The notes under the pieces: model-generated
The model's database searches: none
The model's input: only the letters and a program-made list of their open reading frames with translations
Told to the model about the DNA's origin: nothing
Program-made: the position numbers and the translations under genes
Assembly (NCBI GenBank): GCA_003169895.1
Contig: PNAE01000012.1
Coordinates: 1 to 64,000 of the forward strand
Length of the DNA: 64,000 nt
Source of the DNA: Gemmatimonadota bacterium
Lineage (GTDB): Bacteria > Gemmatimonadota > Gemmatimonadetes > Gemmatimonadales > GWC2-71-9
Direction of reading: 5' to 3'
In this document: positions 7,582 through 16,052 of the stretch, one piece after another
Position numbering within the stretch: position 1 is the stretch's first letter
Layout: the number at the start of each line of letters is the position of its first letter

Positions 7582-9057
7582 ATGCAGTCGATCCGCTTCC
7601 GGCTGGCGGCGTACTACTCGCTCGCCCTGACCGCCACGATGGTGGCGTTCGGGGCGGCGGTGTATTGGGAGCGGGCCCTCACCGCGCCCCGGGAAGCGGA
7701 ACTGGTGCTGGACCAGCACCTCGCCGACCGGGCGACATCCGTGACCGAACTGCTGCGCCAGCAGGCGCGCACGTCGCGCCTGACGAATGCCCCGGCCGCG
7801 AACAGCCGCGACAGCCTGCGCACGCTGGTGGACAGCGCGCACACCTATTTCGATGAAATGGGCGATGAAATGTTCATCGCCGACGCCGCCGGGCACGTCG
7901 TCTATGTCTCCCCCGCCGCCCAATCCCTGCCGGCAGCGGCGTATTCCGAGGTCAGCGGCTTGCTGGTCCGTCACCCGTTGCCGGCGGGCAGCGGCGAGCT
8001 GGTCACTGGGCCCGACGAAGCCCCGCTGCGGTACCACCTCGCCAGCGTTGATTCCGCCGGCGGGATCGGCGGCGGCGTGCTGGTGGCGGGGCAACTGGAG
8101 ATCGACTCCACGGCGTTGCAGCGGATCCTCTTGTCGATGCTGATGATGGCGCCGCTGATCCTGGTCGCGTCGGCCAGTCTCGGCTACTGGCTGGCCGGCC
8201 GGTCGCTCAGACCGGTGGAAGTGATGATCACGGAGCTTGGCGCCATCCAGGACGGTACCTCGCTCAATCGCCGGCTGGCGGTGCCACCGGGCGACGACGA
8301 GTTGTCCCGCCTCGGCCAGAAGCTCAACGACATGCTCGGTCGCGTCGAACGGAGCTTCATCGCGCTGCGCCGCTTCACCGCCGACGCGTCCCATGAGCTC
8401 AAGACCCCGCTGATGGTGCTCCGCGCCGGCGTCGAACGGTCGCTCACCCATCCGCAGACACCCGCGGAGATCGTCCCGGCGCTCGACGAGACGCTGCGGC
8501 AGATCAACCAGATGAGCGAGCTGGTCAACAACCTGCTGACACTCGCCCGGGCCGACGAACGCCGGGCGTCACTCGCACTCGTTGACACCGACCTCCGGAC
8601 CGTAGTTGCGGAAGCTGCCGAAACGGCGGAGATTCTGGGTGAAGAACGCCAGATCTCGGTTACGGCCGCGCTGCCCGGGCACCCGGTACAGCTCCCGGTG
8701 GACACCGGGCGGATGCGGCAGCTCCTGATGAACCTCGTGACCAACGCTGTCAAGTACACGCTGCCCGGTGGCAGCATCACCATCCGGCTGGTGGACGGCG
8801 CCGACACGGTGACGATCGCCGTGCAGGACACCGGGATCGGCATTGCGCCGGGCGACCTGCCCAACGTGTTCGAACGCTTCTGGCGCGCCGACATCGCGCG
8901 GTCGCGCACGGGAGAACATCCCGGCACCGGGCTTGGGCTGGCGATCTCGCAGTGGATTGCGGAAGCGCACGGGGGCACCATCACCGCGCAGAGTCGGCCG
9001 GGGCGGGGCAGTACCTTTACGGTCACGTTTCCGAAGGGCTCACGGCCCCCCTCCTAG
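7582..9057 (+). CDS. Membrane histidine kinase, CusS/QseC type
   Basis: The 491-residue sensor has a first membrane segment near residues 8-30 and a second near 185-208, bracketing a periplasmic sensor region. It also has a HAMP-like linker, phospho-accepting His271 in ADASHELKTPLMVL, an N-box (MNLVTNAVKYTLPGG), DTGIGIAPGDLPNVFERF and GTGLGLAI. Its ATG follows the regulator stop immediately, so it is the classical partner of the regulator at 6913. The stimulus cannot be read from sequence. Confidence 0.92.
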   Translation: MQSIRFRLAAYYSLALTATMVAFGAAVYWERALTAPREAELVLDQHLADRATSVTELLRQQARTSRLTNAPAANSRDSLRTLVDSAHTYFDEMGDEMFIADAAGHVVYVSPAAQSLPAAAYSEVSGLLVRHPLPAGSGELVTGPDEAPLRYHLASVDSAGGIGGGVLVAGQLEIDSTALQRILLSMLMMAPLILVASASLGYWLAGRSLRPVEVMITELGAIQDGTSLNRRLAVPPGDDELSRLGQKLNDMLGRVERSFIALRRFTADASHELKTPLMVLRAGVERSLTHPQTPAEIVPALDETLRQINQMSELVNNLLTLARADERRASLALVDTDLRTVVAEAAETAEILGEERQISVTAALPGHPVQLPVDTGRMRQLLMNLVTNAVKYTLPGGSITIRLVDGADTVTIAVQDTGIGIAPGDLPNVFERFWRADIARSRTGEHPGTGLGLAISQWIAEAHGGTITAQSRPGRGSTFTVTFPKGSRPPS

Positions 9058-9141
9058 CCCATATCGTTGCGTAATCCGGCTGTCATGGAATTGTCATCCA
9101 GGGGTGAGCCCGGCGCGAAGTCGCGCGTCCACATTGCAGCG

Positions 9142-9147
9142 TATCTT
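9142..9147 (+). promoter_or_regulatory. Possible -10 element before the Ton operon
   Basis: TATCTT lies 31 bases before the GTG start at 9179 in the only gap between the kinase and the Ton genes. The same hexamer precedes rpmJ and the regulator at 13924. No convincing -35 is seen at 16-18 bp. A transcript starting here would have a short leader carrying the GGAGG at 9166-9170. Confidence 0.35.
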
Positions 9148-9178
9148 TCGTCCGTAGCCATTCACGGAGGTCGTGACT

Positions 9179-9874
9179 GTGTTTGACAACCTGATCGAGT
9201 CGAAGCCAAGGCGCGAACGGACGCTGGGCGAGACCATCGCCTCTGTCATCGCGCACGTGATCGTGATCGCGGTGGCGGTCAAGCTCACGTCCGGCGCGGC
9301 GGAGACGGTCAAGAAGATCCTCGCCGACTCCCACATGCTGTTCATCAAGGCGCCGGAGCCGCCGCCGCCGCCACCGCCGCCCGACCAGAAGGTGGTCGTC
9401 TCGGCAAATCCGCCGCCGCAGGGTTTCCAGACCATCATGCCGCCCAGGGTGATCCCGACGGAAATTCCGCCGGTCAACCTGAACGAGAAGTTCGACCCGA
9501 AGAACTTCTCGGGTAAGGGCGTCGAGGGCGGCCTGGCAACGGGCGTCGTTGGCGGCACCGGCCCGGTGACCACGCAGGACACGTACACCGAAGCACAGGT
9601 CGACGACCCAATGCTGCAAACGAATTGTCCGGAGCCGAAATACCCGCCGGCCCTCAAGACCGTGGGCGTGCAGGGATCGGTCACGCTGCGGTGGGTCGTT
9701 GGAGTCGATGGCCGGGTGGAGCCGGGCTCGGTGAAGGTGGTGAGCAGCACCAACAAGTCCTTCGAAGAGCCCGCGGTTGAAACGATCACCAAGTGCACGT
9801 ACAAGCCGGCGAAGATCAAGGGGACCCCGGTGAAACAGCTGGTCGAGCAGAACGTGAGGTTCACCATTGGGTGA
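9179..9874 (+). CDS. TonB-family energy transducer
   Basis: The 231-residue protein couples the inner-membrane proton gradient to outer-membrane receptors. It has an N-terminal membrane anchor (about residues 14-35, ASVIAHVIVIAVAV), a proline-rich spacer with eight consecutive prolines near residue 60, and a TonB C-terminal domain with CPEPKYPPALKTVGVQGSV and a final VEQNVRFTIG. I chose GTG 9179 over GTG 9173 because GGAGG at 9166-9170 then sits at a normal distance. It opens a unit with ExbB and two ExbD proteins. Confidence 0.9.
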   Translation: MFDNLIESKPRRERTLGETIASVIAHVIVIAVAVKLTSGAAETVKKILADSHMLFIKAPEPPPPPPPPDQKVVVSANPPPQGFQTIMPPRVIPTEIPPVNLNEKFDPKNFSGKGVEGGLATGVVGGTGPVTTQDTYTEAQVDDPMLQTNCPEPKYPPALKTVGVQGSVTLRWVVGVDGRVEPGSVKVVSSTNKSFEEPAVETITKCTYKPAKIKGTPVKQLVEQNVRFTIG

Positions 9875-9877
9875 TAG

Positions 9878-9893
9878 ACGGCGCTTCCGCCGT
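9878..9893 (+). other. Short hairpin between tonB-like and exbB-like genes
   Basis: ACGGCG and CGCCGT flank a CTTC loop, giving a perfect 6-bp stem just after the TonB stop codon. There is no T-run, so it is more likely an RNA processing or stability element than a terminator. Confidence 0.4.
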
Positions 9894-9949
9894 ATGCAGA
9901 CGGACCGCGCCGTCGCGGCCGCCAACCATCAGCGTCGAAAGGTTGCAAG

Positions 9950-10702
9950 ATGAGCGTTAGTTTGCTGGATCTGTGGTCCCAGGCGGGCAATTTCGCCAAG
10001 GGTATCGTGATTATCCTGTTGATGATGTCGATCTACTCGCTCACCATCGTGGTGCAGAAGCTGATCAAGATCAAGAAGAGCGAGAGTGCCACCCGCAAGT
10101 TCGCGCCGCTGTTCTCGCGCGCCGTGCAGGAAGAGAATCTCGACCAGGCGATCACGCTGGCCGAAAAGAACAAGGATTCCCACGTCGCCCGCGTGCTTGG
10201 CGGTGCGCTCTCGGAAGTGAAGCCGCTGCTGCGTGACCGCGCCACGGTCACCGCCGCCGACATCAACTCAGCCGAGCGTGCGGTCGAGCGCCAGATGCTG
10301 ATCGTGCTGGCCGAGTTCAAGCGCGGCTCCGGCGTGCTCGGTACCGTGGGCGCCACGGCGCCGTTCGTGGGCCTGCTCGGCACCACGATGGGTATCGTCA
10401 ATGCGTTCCAGTCGATGTCCGCGGCGGGTGGCGCGGCGGGCGGCCTGGCCGGTATTGGCTCCGGAATCGCCGAAGCGCTGATCACCACCGCGTTCGGCCT
10501 GCTGGTCGCGATCCCGGCGGTGTGGGCGTACAACTACTTCACGACCAAGGTCGAAAACCTGACGGTCGAGATGACCTACACCTCCAAGGAACTGATTGAC
10601 TACCTGATCAAGAGCGTGGGGAGCGAGTTTGGCCGCTCGATCTTCACCAAGGAGTTCCAGGCTCAGAAGGCGGTAAGTGGCAGTGGCCATATCCACGGGT
10701 AG
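9950..10702 (+). CDS. exbB: ExbB/TolQ/MotA-family proton channel subunit
   Basis: The 250-residue inner-membrane protein has the family layout: one N-terminal membrane helix (about residues 20-40, IVIILLMMSIYSLTIVVQ), a cytoplasmic domain, then two helices. The second and third helices contain GTVGATAPFVGLLGTTMGIVNAF and IAEALITTAFGLLVAIPAVWAYNYF. These are the signature segments that line the proton path with ExbD. It precedes two ExbD genes and overlaps the first by 26 bp, so the proteins are probably co-translated. Confidence 0.93.
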   Translation: MSVSLLDLWSQAGNFAKGIVIILLMMSIYSLTIVVQKLIKIKKSESATRKFAPLFSRAVQEENLDQAITLAEKNKDSHVARVLGGALSEVKPLLRDRATVTAADINSAERAVERQMLIVLAEFKRGSGVLGTVGATAPFVGLLGTTMGIVNAFQSMSAAGGAAGGLAGIGSGIAEALITTAFGLLVAIPAVWAYNYFTTKVENLTVEMTYTSKELIDYLIKSVGSEFGRSIFTKEFQAQKAVSGSGHIHG

Positions 10703-11129
10703 CGGCCCGGGCGAGGTCAACGCGAACATCAACGTCACGCCGATGATCGACGTGATGCTGGTGCTGCTGATCATCTTCATGATCGTGACCCCGCTGCTCG
10801 AGGCCGGCTTCACGGCGACCATGCCCAGCGCGTCGAACACGGAGCAGGCGAAAGAGGGCAAGGACGAGCTCACGCTGGGGCTTGACGCCGACGGCAAGTA
10901 CTTCTTCAACAAGATGCCGTACACCAAGGAGCAGGTGGAGGACACGCTGACGAAACTGTACGCCGCGCGGACCAAGGACAAGATCCTGTTTTTCAAGGCG
11001 GACGTGAATCTGAAATACGGCAAGGTGCAGGAGGCGATCGAAGTGGGACGCCGGGCCGGCGCGCGCGTACTGATTGCGATCACGCAACATACCGGCGGGC
11101 TCATGGGCGACAAGAAGAAGGGGAAGTAG
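10677..11129 (+). CDS. exbD: ExbD/TolR-family protein, first copy
   Basis: The 150-residue protein has an N-terminal membrane helix with the essential aspartate: INVTPMIDVMLVLLIIFM (Asp at about residue 25). The periplasmic domain ends with a long helix before the C-terminus. GTG 10677 is the first in-frame start, with GTG 10683 as the alternative; both lie inside the end of exbB. It works with ExbB as the Ton motor stator. Compared with the second copy it has a longer, lysine-rich periplasmic part. Confidence 0.9.
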   Translation: MAVAISTGSGPGEVNANINVTPMIDVMLVLLIIFMIVTPLLEAGFTATMPSASNTEQAKEGKDELTLGLDADGKYFFNKMPYTKEQVEDTLTKLYAARTKDKILFFKADVNLKYGKVQEAIEVGRRAGARVLIAITQHTGGLMGDKKKGK

Positions 11130-11131
11130 CC

Positions 11132-11548
11132 ATGGCCATGTCTGCCGGTAGTAGTGGCGGCGTCAACTCCGACATCAACGTGACGCCGATGATCGACGTA
11201 CTGCTGGTGCTGCTGATCATCTTCATGGTGGTGATCGCCCTGGGACGTACCGCCGTGCCGATCCAGATTCCGCCGACCGATACGGAGGCCAAGAACGTGG
11301 ACCAGAGCACCCAGATCGTGCTCGAACTGCGCGACGATGGCACGTACTGGATCAATGGCACCCAATACTCGCTGGCGAACCTCGGCACCGCGATCAAGAC
11401 GATCTTCGATCCGCGCCCGGTCAAGCTCCTGTTCCTCAAGCCGGGATTGAATCGCCTGTACAAGGACGTGATCGCCGCCGTCGACGTGGCGCGCGGCTCC
11501 GGCGTGGAAGTGATTGGCGTGACTCCAATCGAGGCGAATGGCAGCTGA
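11132..11548 (+). CDS. exbD: ExbD/TolR-family protein, second copy
   Basis: This 138-residue paralogue has the same membrane helix and aspartate (DINVTPMIDVLLVLLIIFMVV) but a divergent periplasmic domain (RTAVPIQIPPTDTEAKNVDQ). It ends with GVEVIGVTPIEANGS. It begins two bases after the first ExbD stop. Two different ExbD proteins beside one ExbB are a common arrangement in Bacteroidota-like and related Ton loci, where hetero-oligomers are assumed; for this organism that is inference. Confidence 0.9.
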   Translation: MAMSAGSSGGVNSDINVTPMIDVLLVLLIIFMVVIALGRTAVPIQIPPTDTEAKNVDQSTQIVLELRDDGTYWINGTQYSLANLGTAIKTIFDPRPVKLLFLKPGLNRLYKDVIAAVDVARGSGVEVIGVTPIEANGS

Positions 11549-12338
11549 GTTTGCGATGAAATCGTCGCCGCTTCCTCTGGACGCGGACGTTCCGGCACGG
11601 AGCGTCCGCGTCCATGCTTCGCTCCCCGGCACGGAGCGCCGGAATCGCTTTGCCCCCGCCATTTCATTCCTGCTGCACGCGATCGTCATCTATCTCGCGA
11701 TCCGCATGACCGCCGCGGTGACCATGCCGCAGCACAGCCCCATTGGCGACGCGATCCAGCTGGTGCTCGGTGGCGGCGGCGGTGGCGGGCAGGGGGGATC
11801 GGCATTCGAGCACGCGATGCCACCACCACCACCGCCGGTGACGCCTCCGGTGCAGCCGCCACCGATGCCGGTTCCGGCGGTCACCCCGCCACCGGTGGTG
11901 CCGCCGCCGGCACCGCCGGCCGTCGTCGAGCCCAGCTCTCCCCTCCCGGTAGCCGGGGCAGGGACCGGGACGGGAAGTGGGGGCGGCAACGGGCCGGGTC
12001 GCGGCCCTGGCACGGGAAGCGGACAGGGGCCGGGCACTGGCAGCGGCTCGGGCGGCGGTAACGGCGCGGGAAAGGGCGTCAGCCAGCCCATGTGGAAGCA
12101 GATGCCCTTGCCGCCGATGGACAAGACGCCGAAAAAATTGCGGGGGAAGGATGTCGCAGTCACCTTCATGGTCAGCGCCGACGGGCGGGCGCTCGCATGG
12201 ACTGTCACTCCGCCAATCGAGGACCGCAACTTTGCGAAGATCTTCGAGGAAGTCCTCCGAAACTTCCGGTTCTTCCCGGCGACCGACGCGACTGGCAAGC
12301 CCATCCCCGGCACCGTCACCTTCACGTACACTTTCTAG
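11538..12338 (+). CDS. TonB/TolA-like transducer with Pro- and Gly-rich spacer
   Basis: The 266-residue protein has an N-terminal membrane anchor at about residues 40-62, then two low-complexity spacers: a proline-rich one (about 90-130) and a glycine-rich one built of GTGSG/GGGNG/GPG units (about 137-180). The C-terminal 80 residues (KDVAVTFMVSADGRALAWTV through GTVTFTYTF) look like a TonB or TolA end domain. They lack the usual YP motif, so receptor specificity may differ from the protein at 9179. The start overlaps the second ExbD by 11 bp; ATG 11556 is an alternative. Confidence 0.75.
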   Translation: MAAEFAMKSSPLPLDADVPARSVRVHASLPGTERRNRFAPAISFLLHAIVIYLAIRMTAAVTMPQHSPIGDAIQLVLGGGGGGGQGGSAFEHAMPPPPPPVTPPVQPPPMPVPAVTPPPVVPPPAPPAVVEPSSPLPVAGAGTGTGSGGGNGPGRGPGTGSGQGPGTGSGSGGGNGAGKGVSQPMWKQMPLPPMDKTPKKLRGKDVAVTFMVSADGRALAWTVTPPIEDRNFAKIFEEVLRNFRFFPATDATGKPIPGTVTFTYTF

Positions 12339-12341
12339 GGC

Positions 12342-13835
12342 ATGAAACTCTTCCAGCGCAAACCGATCGCAGCTGAAAGCGACCGTCTGCTGGTCCGCGT
12401 CCTTGGTGGCGGCGACCTGATCATGCTCGCCATCGGGGCCGTGATCGGCGCCGGCATCTTCGGCGCCATCGGGTCCGCGGCCGCGGGCCAGGTGGACGCG
12501 GCGGGCCACGTCATCCGCGTGGGCGCCGGCCCGGCCCTCGTCCTGTCGTTTGTTCTCGCTGCCGCTGCGTGTGCGTTCGCCGGCCTCTGCTACGCGGAAC
12601 TCGCATCGATGATTCCGCAGGCAGGCAGCGCGTACGCCTACTCCTACGCCACCCTCGGCGAGATCGTGGCCTGGATCATCGGCTGGGACCTGATTCTCGA
12701 GTATGCCGTCGGGAATGTGGCCGTCGCGATCTCATGGAGTGACTACTTCAAGTCCCTGGTCGGCGATTGGGTTACGATGCCGGTATGGCTCACCACGGGA
12801 TACCGGACGGCGTTGCTCAGTCCCGATCCGGCCGTGCACGGACTCCTGCGGACGGTTCCGCACATCGCGGGCATCCCGCTGCTCATCAACCTGCCGGCGT
12901 TCACGATCGTGATGTTGATCACCTGGTTGCTGTTACTCGGCGTGCGCGAGAGCGCGCGCGTCAACAACATCCTGGTCGTGGTGAAACTGCTCGTGCTGGG
13001 CCTGTTCATCGTGATGGGCTCGCAGCACATCAACACCGCCAACTACCATCCATTCGCACCCGGCGGCTTCAAGGGGATCGGCCAGGGCGCCGCGATCGTC
13101 TTCTTCGCATACATCGGATTCGATGCGATATCCACGGCGGCGGAAGAGACCAGGAACCCGCAACGCAACCTTCCGATCGGGATTCTCGGCGGCCTGGCGA
13201 TCTGCACGGTGATTTACATCATCGTCGGTGTGGTGCTAACGGGAATGGTGCCATCCAGCGCCCTCGGTTCGGCGGCGGACCCGCTGGCGTATGCGCTCAA
13301 GGCAACCGGGTTGACGAGCATCGCCAGGATTGTCTCGCTGGGAGCCGTCTTCTCGCTGTCGGCGGTCCTGCTTGTGTTCCAGTACGGCCAGCCGCGGATC
13401 TTCTTCGCGATGGCCCGGGACGGGCTGTTGCCGCAGTGGGCGGCGAAGGTTCACCCGAAGCGCCGCATTCCCCACATCACCACGCTGGTGACCGGCCTGT
13501 TCGTGGCGACCTGGGCACTCATCGGCGATGCAGGCGAGACCTACGACCTGACGAACATCGGAACCCTCTTCGCATTCGTGCTGGTATGCGTCGGCGTGAT
13601 GGTTCTCAGGCGCAAGGAACCGGATCGGCCGCGCCCGTTCCGCGTCCCGTTCGTGAACGCCGTCGGCGTAATCGGCGCAGCGCTCTGCCTGTACCTGATG
13701 AAGGATCTGCCCGGCGTGACGTGGATCCGATTCGTCGTCTGGCTGGCGATCGGCGGCGTGCTCTACGCGTTGTACGGCTACCGGCACTCCGTGCTGCGCA
13801 CGGGGCGGGAAGTCATGACTGAGAGCCTGGAGTAA
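12342..13835 (+). CDS. APC-superfamily amino acid permease
   Basis: The 497-residue inner-membrane protein has about twelve hydrophobic segments. The APC signature lies in the first helix, where the substrate-binding loop reads MLAIGAVIGAGIFGAIGSAA (about residues 29-48), followed by FAGLCYAELASMIPQAGSAY. The sequence resembles the cationic amino acid transporter (CAT/YfnA) group, including FFAYIGFDAISTAAEETRNP. The substrate is not certain. It starts three bases after the TonB-like stop, so it may share that transcript, and it ends beside a heptamer-repeat hairpin. Confidence 0.88.
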   Translation: MKLFQRKPIAAESDRLLVRVLGGGDLIMLAIGAVIGAGIFGAIGSAAAGQVDAAGHVIRVGAGPALVLSFVLAAAACAFAGLCYAELASMIPQAGSAYAYSYATLGEIVAWIIGWDLILEYAVGNVAVAISWSDYFKSLVGDWVTMPVWLTTGYRTALLSPDPAVHGLLRTVPHIAGIPLLINLPAFTIVMLITWLLLLGVRESARVNNILVVVKLLVLGLFIVMGSQHINTANYHPFAPGGFKGIGQGAAIVFFAYIGFDAISTAAEETRNPQRNLPIGILGGLAICTVIYIIVGVVLTGMVPSSALGSAADPLAYALKATGLTSIARIVSLGAVFSLSAVLLVFQYGQPRIFFAMARDGLLPQWAAKVHPKRRIPHITTLVTGLFVATWALIGDAGETYDLTNIGTLFAFVLVCVGVMVLRRKEPDRPRPFRVPFVNAVGVIGAALCLYLMKDLPGVTWIRFVVWLAIGGVLYALYGYRHSVLRTGREVMTESLE

Positions 13836-13836
13836 G

Positions 13837-13917
13837 AAAGACGAGAGACGAGAGACGAGAGAAGTGACGTCGCCCCAGCCTCAGGGCGTCTCTCGTCTCT
13901 CGTCTCTCGTCTATCTT
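13837..13917. repeat. Heptamer inverted repeat, ACGAGAG family (locus A)
   Basis: Three tandem ACGAGAG units start at 13841, two bases past the permease stop region. The reverse complement (CTCTCGT units) returns at 13887-13912. The arms pair perfectly over about 24 bp with a 26-base loop. There is no T-run after the hairpin, but its right arm runs into the TATCTT element just before the next gene. The same heptamer occurs at 21496-21517 and 22537-22618. Confidence 0.9.
13912..13917 (+). promoter_or_regulatory. TANNNT -10 element of a probable leaderless mRNA
   Basis: TATCTT lies exactly six bases before the ATG of the response regulator at 13924, and no Shine-Dalgarno sequence is present. 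Transcription from such an element would begin at or next to the A of the start codon. Confidence 0.55.
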
Positions 13918-13923
13918 TGTCCG

Positions 13924-14592
13924 ATGCGCCTCCTGCTGGTCGAAGACGACGCCGAACTCGCCGAAGTGGTCACGGTCGGTCTCCGCGAACATGGCTATCA
14001 GGTGAGCTGCGCCGCCACCCTGGCCGACGCCCGCCATCGCGCTTGCGATGCCGACTTCAGTGTCATACTGCTCGACGTGATGCTGCCGGGGGGGTCTGGC
14101 TTCGACCTCTGCCGCGAGCTGCGCGCCCGCGGCGTGGCGACGCCGATTCTGATGCTCACGGCGCGTGATGCGGTCGATGACCGGGTCACCGGACTGGATG
14201 TTGGTGCGGACGACTATCTGACCAAGCCGTTCGCATTTCGCGAGCTGCTGGCCCGCGTCCGGGCACTCTCGCGCCGACCGCGGGAGATGGAGCCCGAGAC
14301 CATCGAGATCGCGGACCTCAAGGTCGACCTTGCGCGGCGCCGCGTCTCACGTGGTGGACGCGACATCGAGCTGACCGCCAAGGAATTCGCGCTGCTGGCC
14401 TGCTTTGTCGAGCATCGCGGCCAGGTGATCGACCGCCCGCTGATCACCGCGCATGTGTGGGACGACAATCACGATCCATTCACCAACGTCCTCGAGGTGC
14501 TGGTCCGCCGGCTGCGTCGGAAGATCGACGATGGCTTCGCCCCCAAGCTGATCCACACCTTCCGCGGCGCGGGCTACCGCCTCGGCGTCTAG
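13924..14592 (+). CDS. OmpR-family response regulator of the efflux locus
   Basis: The 222-residue regulator has a receiver domain with Asp8-Asp9, phosphorylation site Asp51 (ILLDVMLPGGSGF) and TKPFAFRELLAR. It also has a winged-helix domain (ELTAKEFALLACF through HTFRGAGYRL). I chose the ATG at 13924 because the upstream frame encodes only the heptamer repeat. It is followed by its kinase and a three-gene efflux system, so control of efflux is the natural inference. The mRNA is probably leaderless. Confidence 0.92.
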   Translation: MRLLLVEDDAELAEVVTVGLREHGYQVSCAATLADARHRACDADFSVILLDVMLPGGSGFDLCRELRARGVATPILMLTARDAVDDRVTGLDVGADDYLTKPFAFRELLARVRALSRRPREMEPETIEIADLKVDLARRRVSRGGRDIELTAKEFALLACFVEHRGQVIDRPLITAHVWDDNHDPFTNVLEVLVRRLRRKIDDGFAPKLIHTFRGAGYRLGV

Positions 14593-14601
14593 CCGCGGGC
14601 A

Positions 14602-15948
14602 ATGCCAATCACCCCGCTCGGTTCCCTTCGGCTCAAGCTCACCGTCTGGTACCTGTCGACCCTGTGCGCCATCATCCTGTTGCTCGGTGGCGGGCTGTTC
14701 GTCGCCATTAGCCATCGGTTCGCGACCGAACTCGACCAGTCGTTGCGCGGCGCGACAGCGCAACTCGAGCGGGCGGCGCGCATTCGCGAGCTGGAATCGG
14801 GCGCCCGCGGCCGCGTGGTCGACGCCGTCGAGGAATTGCGCATCCCCGAACGCGCGCTCTATCTGCTTGACACAGCCGGGACGCCGGTAACGCCGGCGCA
14901 GGCGGAGCCATGGATTCGCACCGCCGCCGTGCGCGCCGCCGGGTCGGGCAGTTCTGACGAGGAACACCACACTCGCCACGATGCGACCCTGCGCCTGCAC
15001 GCCGAACGCTTTGTGTTGAACGGCGGGCGCACGCTCGTTGCCGCGGCGGTGGCCGACAAGGTCGAGCTGGAAGACCGGTACGCTGCACTGATTGCAGAGT
15101 TTGGCGGCGCGGCGCTGATCGCGATGGTTCTGGTGGCCGGTGGCGGCTGGCTCCTGGTGCGTCAGGCCACCGCGCCGATTGAGCGCAGCATGGCGCAGAT
15201 GCGGCGATTCATGGCCGACGCCGCGCATGAGCTGCGCACGCCGATCACCGTGCTGCGGACCCAGGCGGAGGTGGCGCTGCAGCGCGATCGCGATCCTGGC
15301 ACCTACGTCGCTTCGTTGCGCGGTATCGAATCGGAAAGCCGCCGGCTCGGCCGCATCGTCGACGACCTGCTCATCCTCGCGCGCGCCGATTCCGGTGAAC
15401 GCCCGCTCGGGTTCGGGCGCGTCTTTCTCGACGACATCGTGATGGATGCGGTCGGAGCCGCCGGCGCGATGGCCACCGCTCGGGGCGTGGGACTCACCCT
15501 CGGCGGATTCGACGAGGCGGCGGTGCATGGCGACCCCGAACTGCTCAGGCAGCTGGTGATGATCCTGCTCGACAACGCGATCAAGTTCACGCCCCGGGGT
15601 GGCTGGGTCGACGTGACGGTTGGCGTCCGCGAGGGCGCCGCCGTGGTCACGGTATCCGACAGCGGGCCGGGCATTAGTGCCGACCAGTTGCCGCACATCT
15701 TCGAACGGTTTTATCGCGGTGACCCGGCGCGAAGCCGCACCGACCACGACACTCCTGGCGCGAGCGGTGCCGGCCTCGGACTCTCGATCGCGCAATGGAT
15801 CGCAGAGGCGCATCAGGCCGCGATCGCCGTTCGATCACCGTCAGGAGGCGGCACGATCATGACGGTGCGGTTTCCGGCTGTGGCCGGGCCGGGGAGCATG
15901 TCATCGTCCCGACAGGTGAGCGTCACTAGGGTCAGCCATGAGTCGTGA
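14602..15948 (+). CDS. Membrane histidine kinase of the efflux locus
   Basis: The 448-residue kinase has membrane segments near residues 13-36 and 170-192 around a periplasmic region. It has phospho-accepting His209 in ADAAHELRTPITVL, an N-box (LLDNAIKFTPRGG), DSGPGISADQLPHIFERFYRG and a G2 box (GAGLGLSIAQWIAEAH). There is little room for a HAMP domain between the second helix and the H-box. It starts nine bases after the regulator and is its likely partner. Its last codons lie in a loosely heptameric stretch (TGAGTC units). Confidence 0.9.
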   Translation: MPITPLGSLRLKLTVWYLSTLCAIILLLGGGLFVAISHRFATELDQSLRGATAQLERAARIRELESGARGRVVDAVEELRIPERALYLLDTAGTPVTPAQAEPWIRTAAVRAAGSGSSDEEHHTRHDATLRLHAERFVLNGGRTLVAAAVADKVELEDRYAALIAEFGGAALIAMVLVAGGGWLLVRQATAPIERSMAQMRRFMADAAHELRTPITVLRTQAEVALQRDRDPGTYVASLRGIESESRRLGRIVDDLLILARADSGERPLGFGRVFLDDIVMDAVGAAGAMATARGVGLTLGGFDEAAVHGDPELLRQLVMILLDNAIKFTPRGGWVDVTVGVREGAAVVTVSDSGPGISADQLPHIFERFYRGDPARSRTDHDTPGASGAGLGLSIAQWIAEAHQAAIAVRSPSGGGTIMTVRFPAVAGPGSMSSSRQVSVTRVSHES

Positions 15949-16052
15949 GTCCGTCGACGGACCCGGCGGGCCGCTTGTGCCCGCTGATGGGCCATTTCGG
16001 GCTCAGGTCTTACGGCTTACGGATTCTACTCGTGCCTCTCACCCCCGAGGTT

